Position numbers and translations under genes: made by a program
Shown: positions 32,511 through 34,451 of the stretch, in pieces
Position numbering within the stretch: the first letter of the stretch is position 1
Layout: each line of letters opens with the position of its first letter
The notes under the pieces: model-generated
Told to the model about the DNA's origin: nothing
Database searches by the model: none
The model's input: the letters and a program-made list of their open reading frames with translations, nothing else
DNA from: Pseudomonadota bacterium
GTDB taxonomy: Bacteria > Pseudomonadota > Alphaproteobacteria > Rhodospirillales > Casp-alpha2
DNA length: 34,451 nucleotides
Direction of reading: 5' to 3'
Assembly: GCA_027624235.1 (NCBI GenBank)
Contig: JAQBYB010000027.1
Location: forward strand, 1 to 34,451

Positions 32511-33123
32511 GTGCCTCCCCCCTGTCGATGATCTCGGCCAGAAGGTCGATCGTGCCTGACGTTAATATCCCATAATTGACGATCAACCAGACATACAGCA
32601 CGGCCCCGACCAGGGTTGTGTTCAATGCTACCGACATGCCGTTGATGAGGGTCGACACCATGGCGGCGACGTTTTCGACCTTGGTGGTGGCCTCCGGGTC
32701 GACGCCGGAGAGGGCGATGATGAAACCGATAACGGTGCCGATCAGCCCCAGCAGAACCAGGGAATTGGCGATATGGCGGACGACGACAATCCTGTCGGTA
32801 AGCCGCAGCCTCAGCGCCGTTATTTGGATGGACCGGCTTTCCGCCCCGGCCTCGGCGGCATGGGCCAAATATTTACCGGCCCGGGACTCCGGCGCCGAGG
32901 TTCCCGCCTTAAGGTCGTTCATCTCAACGCTGTGACGCCAGGTTTTGGCCCCGCAAAGAAAAAACCCGTACAGGAAAACCAGGGTGATGACGCCCGATAA
33001 CTCAACCAAATGCGAAGACAGCAGGCCATCCAACCAGCCCTGAAGAAAGACAGCCGCCAATAGCCCGACCGCGACAATATTGACCAGAAGAAATCGGGTG
33101 AAAAGCAAATACCTGTACAACAT
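32494..33123 (-). CDS. MotA/TolQ/ExbB-family proton channel protein
   Basis: 209 residues from the ATG at 33123, with GGGGAA upstream; the frame is open for 127 codons more, but that part runs over the SRPBCC gene and looks like shadow. About four hydrophobic segments lie at roughly 8-28, 37-58, 120-142 and 165-187, with a cytoplasmic loop between the second and third. The third holds NSLVLLGLIGTVIGFIIALSGVDPEA and the fourth NGMSVALNTTLVGAVLYVWLIV, the standard TolQ/ExbB signature. Such proteins make a pentameric proton channel energising a partner. The partner is probably the overlapping next gene. This is neither a full Ton/Tol set nor a flagellar motor. Confidence 0.9.
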   Translation of the reverse strand: MLYRYLLFTRFLLVNIVAVGLLAAVFLQGWLDGLLSSHLVELSGVITLVFLYGFFLCGAKTWRHSVEMNDLKAGTSAPESRAGKYLAHAAEAGAESRSIQITALRLRLTDRIVVVRHIANSLVLLGLIGTVIGFIIALSGVDPEATTKVENVAAMVSTLINGMSVALNTTLVGAVLYVWLIVNYGILTSGTIDLLAEIIDRGEAHAGGT

Positions 33124-33164
33124 CGCGGTTCCCCGCGACCAGCCGAACGGAGGCTGGATCGCAA

Positions 33165-33587
33165 TTATTTCAAGGTGTTGGCCATATCCCCCAACAGCGC
33201 GACATAGATGCCCTGGCAGAATTCGACGGCGGCCTCGCTGCTGGACTCCCACGATGACGACCATTCGACCAGCGTCGCGCCGCCATCGGCGGCGCTCAAT
33301 TTTATTTCGCCGACGTAATTGGAAACATCGACCGATGACACCGGGGGCGGACCGTCGTCGATGGAATAACGGATCACATGGTCGTCGGCGTTGACCTCGA
33401 TCAGGGTTTCGTGAAAGGCGGCATTGAGAACCCGTTTCGCGCCGACCTCGCCGCCGCCGGCGTCGCCTTCGGGAACGCAACTGGTAACCACGTTCGGGCA
33501 CCACGACATATCGTGGAAATTGCTGATCGTGTCCCAGACCTTTTCAACGGATTGATTGACGGTGATGGATTGGTTCGTGCTCGGCAT
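33165..33587 (-). CDS. SRPBCC-family (polyketide cyclase/START-like) protein
   Basis: 140 residues from the ATG at 33587, which has GGGGGA just upstream; the longer open frame from 33809 is not supported. It starts with SITVNQSVEKVWDTISNFHDMSWCPNVVTSC, has the strand-rich centre ending RYSIDDGPPPVSSVDVSNYVGEIKLS, and a C-terminal helix (EAAVEFCQGIYVALLGDMANTLK). This fold binds hydrophobic ligands. It is first of four same-strand genes, 41 bp before the channel gene. A role in the same system is suggested by position only. Confidence 0.87.
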   Translation of the reverse strand: MPSTNQSITVNQSVEKVWDTISNFHDMSWCPNVVTSCVPEGDAGGGEVGAKRVLNAAFHETLIEVNADDHVIRYSIDDGPPPVSSVDVSNYVGEIKLSAADGGATLVEWSSSWESSSEAAVEFCQGIYVALLGDMANTLK

Positions 33588-33735
33588 TTGTTCCCCCTGA
33601 GGCTTAAAGCAAAAAACTCCCGAAAAAACATACTGAATTTCAACCCCCCTGTCATGCCGAATGGCGAGCCCGTTGAACGCGAAATAGAGTCGGCGCGGAC
33701 TGGCGCCCCCGGTCAAAAACGATTTTAATACCCCG

Positions 33736-34152
33736 ATGCGCCGCCGCCGCCCCCAACCGATGCTGTTCCTCGGCTTTGTCGTCGTCATGGCCGCATTGAT
33801 GTACGCCACCAGGACCGGCCCGGGGTCCGAACAAAGCGTCGGCCTGAAGATGGCGGCGGGACGGCTTGCGGTCTACTACCAGGAAACCCCGCCGCCGCAA
33901 GGCTGGACCGTCGCCGCCATTCAGCCCCGCGCCGGCGAGGTCTGGATCGACCTCACCCTGCCCGACGCGGTGGCGGCGGCCTTCCCCCACAATCCGCGGC
34001 AAAAATTTCTGGATGCGCTCCGCGATCAATGCCCGCCGAAGACCGACCGGGCCTGGACCGTCCTGCGCAAAACCGAGGACATCGAGGTCCGCGGCCTCGG
34101 CCCCGGCGGCAAGGCGCTCGCCGCCATCAGCTGCCGAGCGGTCGCCGACTAG
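33736..34152 (+). CDS. Small membrane-anchored protein of unknown function
   Basis: 138 residues. A basic start (MRRRRPQP) is followed by one membrane helix (about 9-24). The rest lies probably in the periplasm, with two cysteines (CPPKTD and ISCRAV) that could pair. No family recognised. It diverges from the SRPBCC gene, 148 bp away. The opposite-strand frame here is judged a shadow because the basic start plus helix and the reading of this frame are more protein-like. Confidence 0.62.
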   Translation: MRRRRPQPMLFLGFVVVMAALMYATRTGPGSEQSVGLKMAAGRLAVYYQETPPPQGWTVAAIQPRAGEVWIDLTLPDAVAAAFPHNPRQKFLDALRDQCPPKTDRAWTVLRKTEDIEVRGLGPGGKALAAISCRAVAD

Positions 34153-34285
34153 GTTTTTGCGATTATTTCGCGGGGGCGAAAGCGGGGGCAAGGCCGTCTC
34201 GGGTATCGGCGCGCCACACGATTGCCGCGATCAAACCAAAGACAACCGAAATAGCCTGTAGGCCGTTTCCTTCTGAAGATTAAGT

Positions 34286-34300
34286 GCCGCCGAAAGCGGC
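34286..34300 (-). terminator. Weak hairpin after the tRNA-Leu gene
   Basis: GCCGC and GCGGC pair around a CGAAA loop just downstream (minus strand) of the tRNA. Only ACTTAATCTT follows, without a T-run, so termination here is possible but weak. Confidence 0.3.
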
Positions 34301-34316
34301 CAAGGGCGGGAAATGG

Positions 34317-34401
34317 TGCGGGCGGCCGGACTTGAACCGGCAAGGCTGTTAAGGCCGAGGGATTTTAAGTCCCTTGTGTTTACCAATTTCACCACGCCCG
34401 C
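34317..34401 (-). tRNA. tRNA-Leu (anticodon UAA)
   Basis: 85 nt on the minus strand with a perfect 7-bp acceptor stem (GCGGGCG/CGCCCGC). The anticodon stem AGGGA/TCCCT surrounds the loop CTTAAAA with anticodon TAA. A long variable arm (class II tRNA) and the GGTTCAAGTCC T-arm follow, with discriminator A at 34317. CCA is encoded at 34316-34314. Confidence 0.97.
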
Positions 34402-34412
34402 GTGCCCCGAAC

Positions 34413-34451
34413 CTATTCCGCCACCGGAATCGGCGCAAGGGCCTCGCCATG
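34413..34451 (-). CDS. Possible C-terminal end of a gene entering from the right edge
   Basis: On the minus strand one frame reads HGEALAPIPVAE and stops at TAG (34415-34413), 12 bp before the tRNA. This looks like a natural protein end, but 12 codons are too few to identify anything. Confidence 0.3.
   Translation of the reverse strand, partial: HGEALAPIPVAE

Noticed and set aside
31384-33123. Zorya-type defence (ZorAB) or flagellar stator
   Set aside because: No OmpA-like ZorB/MotB peptidoglycan-binding domain and no ZorC/D/E-type genes are present; the periplasmic part looks DUF2135-like.
33124-33504. N-terminal extension of the MotA/ExbB-like frame
   Set aside because: It is arginine-rich, runs over the SRPBCC gene and ends at an ATG with a good ribosome site at 33123, so the shorter protein is right.
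34149-34343. Small minus-strand frame starting MPVQVRPPAP over the tRNA 3' end
   Set aside because: This kind of peptide is the well-known false translation of a tRNA T-arm; the tRNA-Leu explains the sequence.
1-34451. CRISPR array, prophage or integrase gene
   Set aside because: No regular direct repeats with spacers, no phage structural genes and no recombinase or transposase gene were seen; the tRNA-Leu has no repeat of its 3' end within the window.

Overview
The window reads as chromosomal DNA from an alphaproteobacterium, most likely of the Rhodospirillales type. It is GC-rich and densely coding. The neighbourhood aroQ-accB-accC-aat facing DUF2155-mlaD-mlaD-NDUFA12 is familiar from alphaproteobacteria, and the window also holds a large class II (B12-dependent) ribonucleotide reductase and a ThiS-ThiG fusion. 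This placement is inference from gene content; no ribosomal RNA or other marker is present.

Layout. (a) 1-3557, minus strand: a tight five-gene operon with an alpha/beta hydrolase, a gamma-carbonic-anhydrase-like hexapeptide protein, a stand-alone B12-binding mutase subunit, a PaaK-type acyl-CoA ligase and a MeaB-type GTPase cut by the left edge. It looks like a module for activating and rearranging a branched or hydroxylated short acid, with the large mutase subunit predicted just outside the window. (b) 3706-5220: a DEAD-box RNA helicase. (c) 5241-7462: a TetR regulator, a glutaredoxin and an Old Yellow Enzyme, with matching palindromes before the regulator and before the glutaredoxin, so probably an electrophile-response regulon. 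(d) 7511-13360: thiSG, then housekeeping genes for shikimate, fatty-acid, N-end-rule, lipid-transport and complex I functions. (e) 13361-17587: nrdJ, preceded by two NrdR-box-like sites 32 bp apart and followed by a strong terminator.

(f) 17755-21642: a response regulator fused to a metallo-beta-lactamase hydrolase, a RidA protein, a COG3146-type acyltransferase, and a secreted protein made of two copies of a four-cysteine unit. A 264-bp MITE-like element with 32-bp terminal inverted repeats and a TA duplication sits exactly on the two stop codons of the convergent genes around it. (g) 21640-27750: an SLC13-type permease, a six-PAS histidine kinase with a single-domain response regulator, and an ABM-domain protein. 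A perfect CRP-type palindrome lies between permease and kinase. (h) 27751-29389: a structured intergenic region that may encode a small RNA on the minus strand, then an enolase paralogue that keeps metal and phosphate ligands but has lost the catalytic acid/base residues. (i) 29399-33587, minus strand: a cyclic-nucleotide-binding-domain protein and an apparently uncharacterised cluster (SRPBCC protein, MotA/ExbB-like channel, one-TM periplasmic protein, two-TM protein). (j) 33736-34451: a small membrane-anchored protein, tRNA-Leu(UAA), and perhaps the last codons of another gene.

The strongest leads for new biology are the MotA/ExbB-like cluster, the catalytically altered enolase, the REC-MBL fusion, the B12 mutase module, the MITE on two stop codons and the duplicated four-Cys secreted protein.
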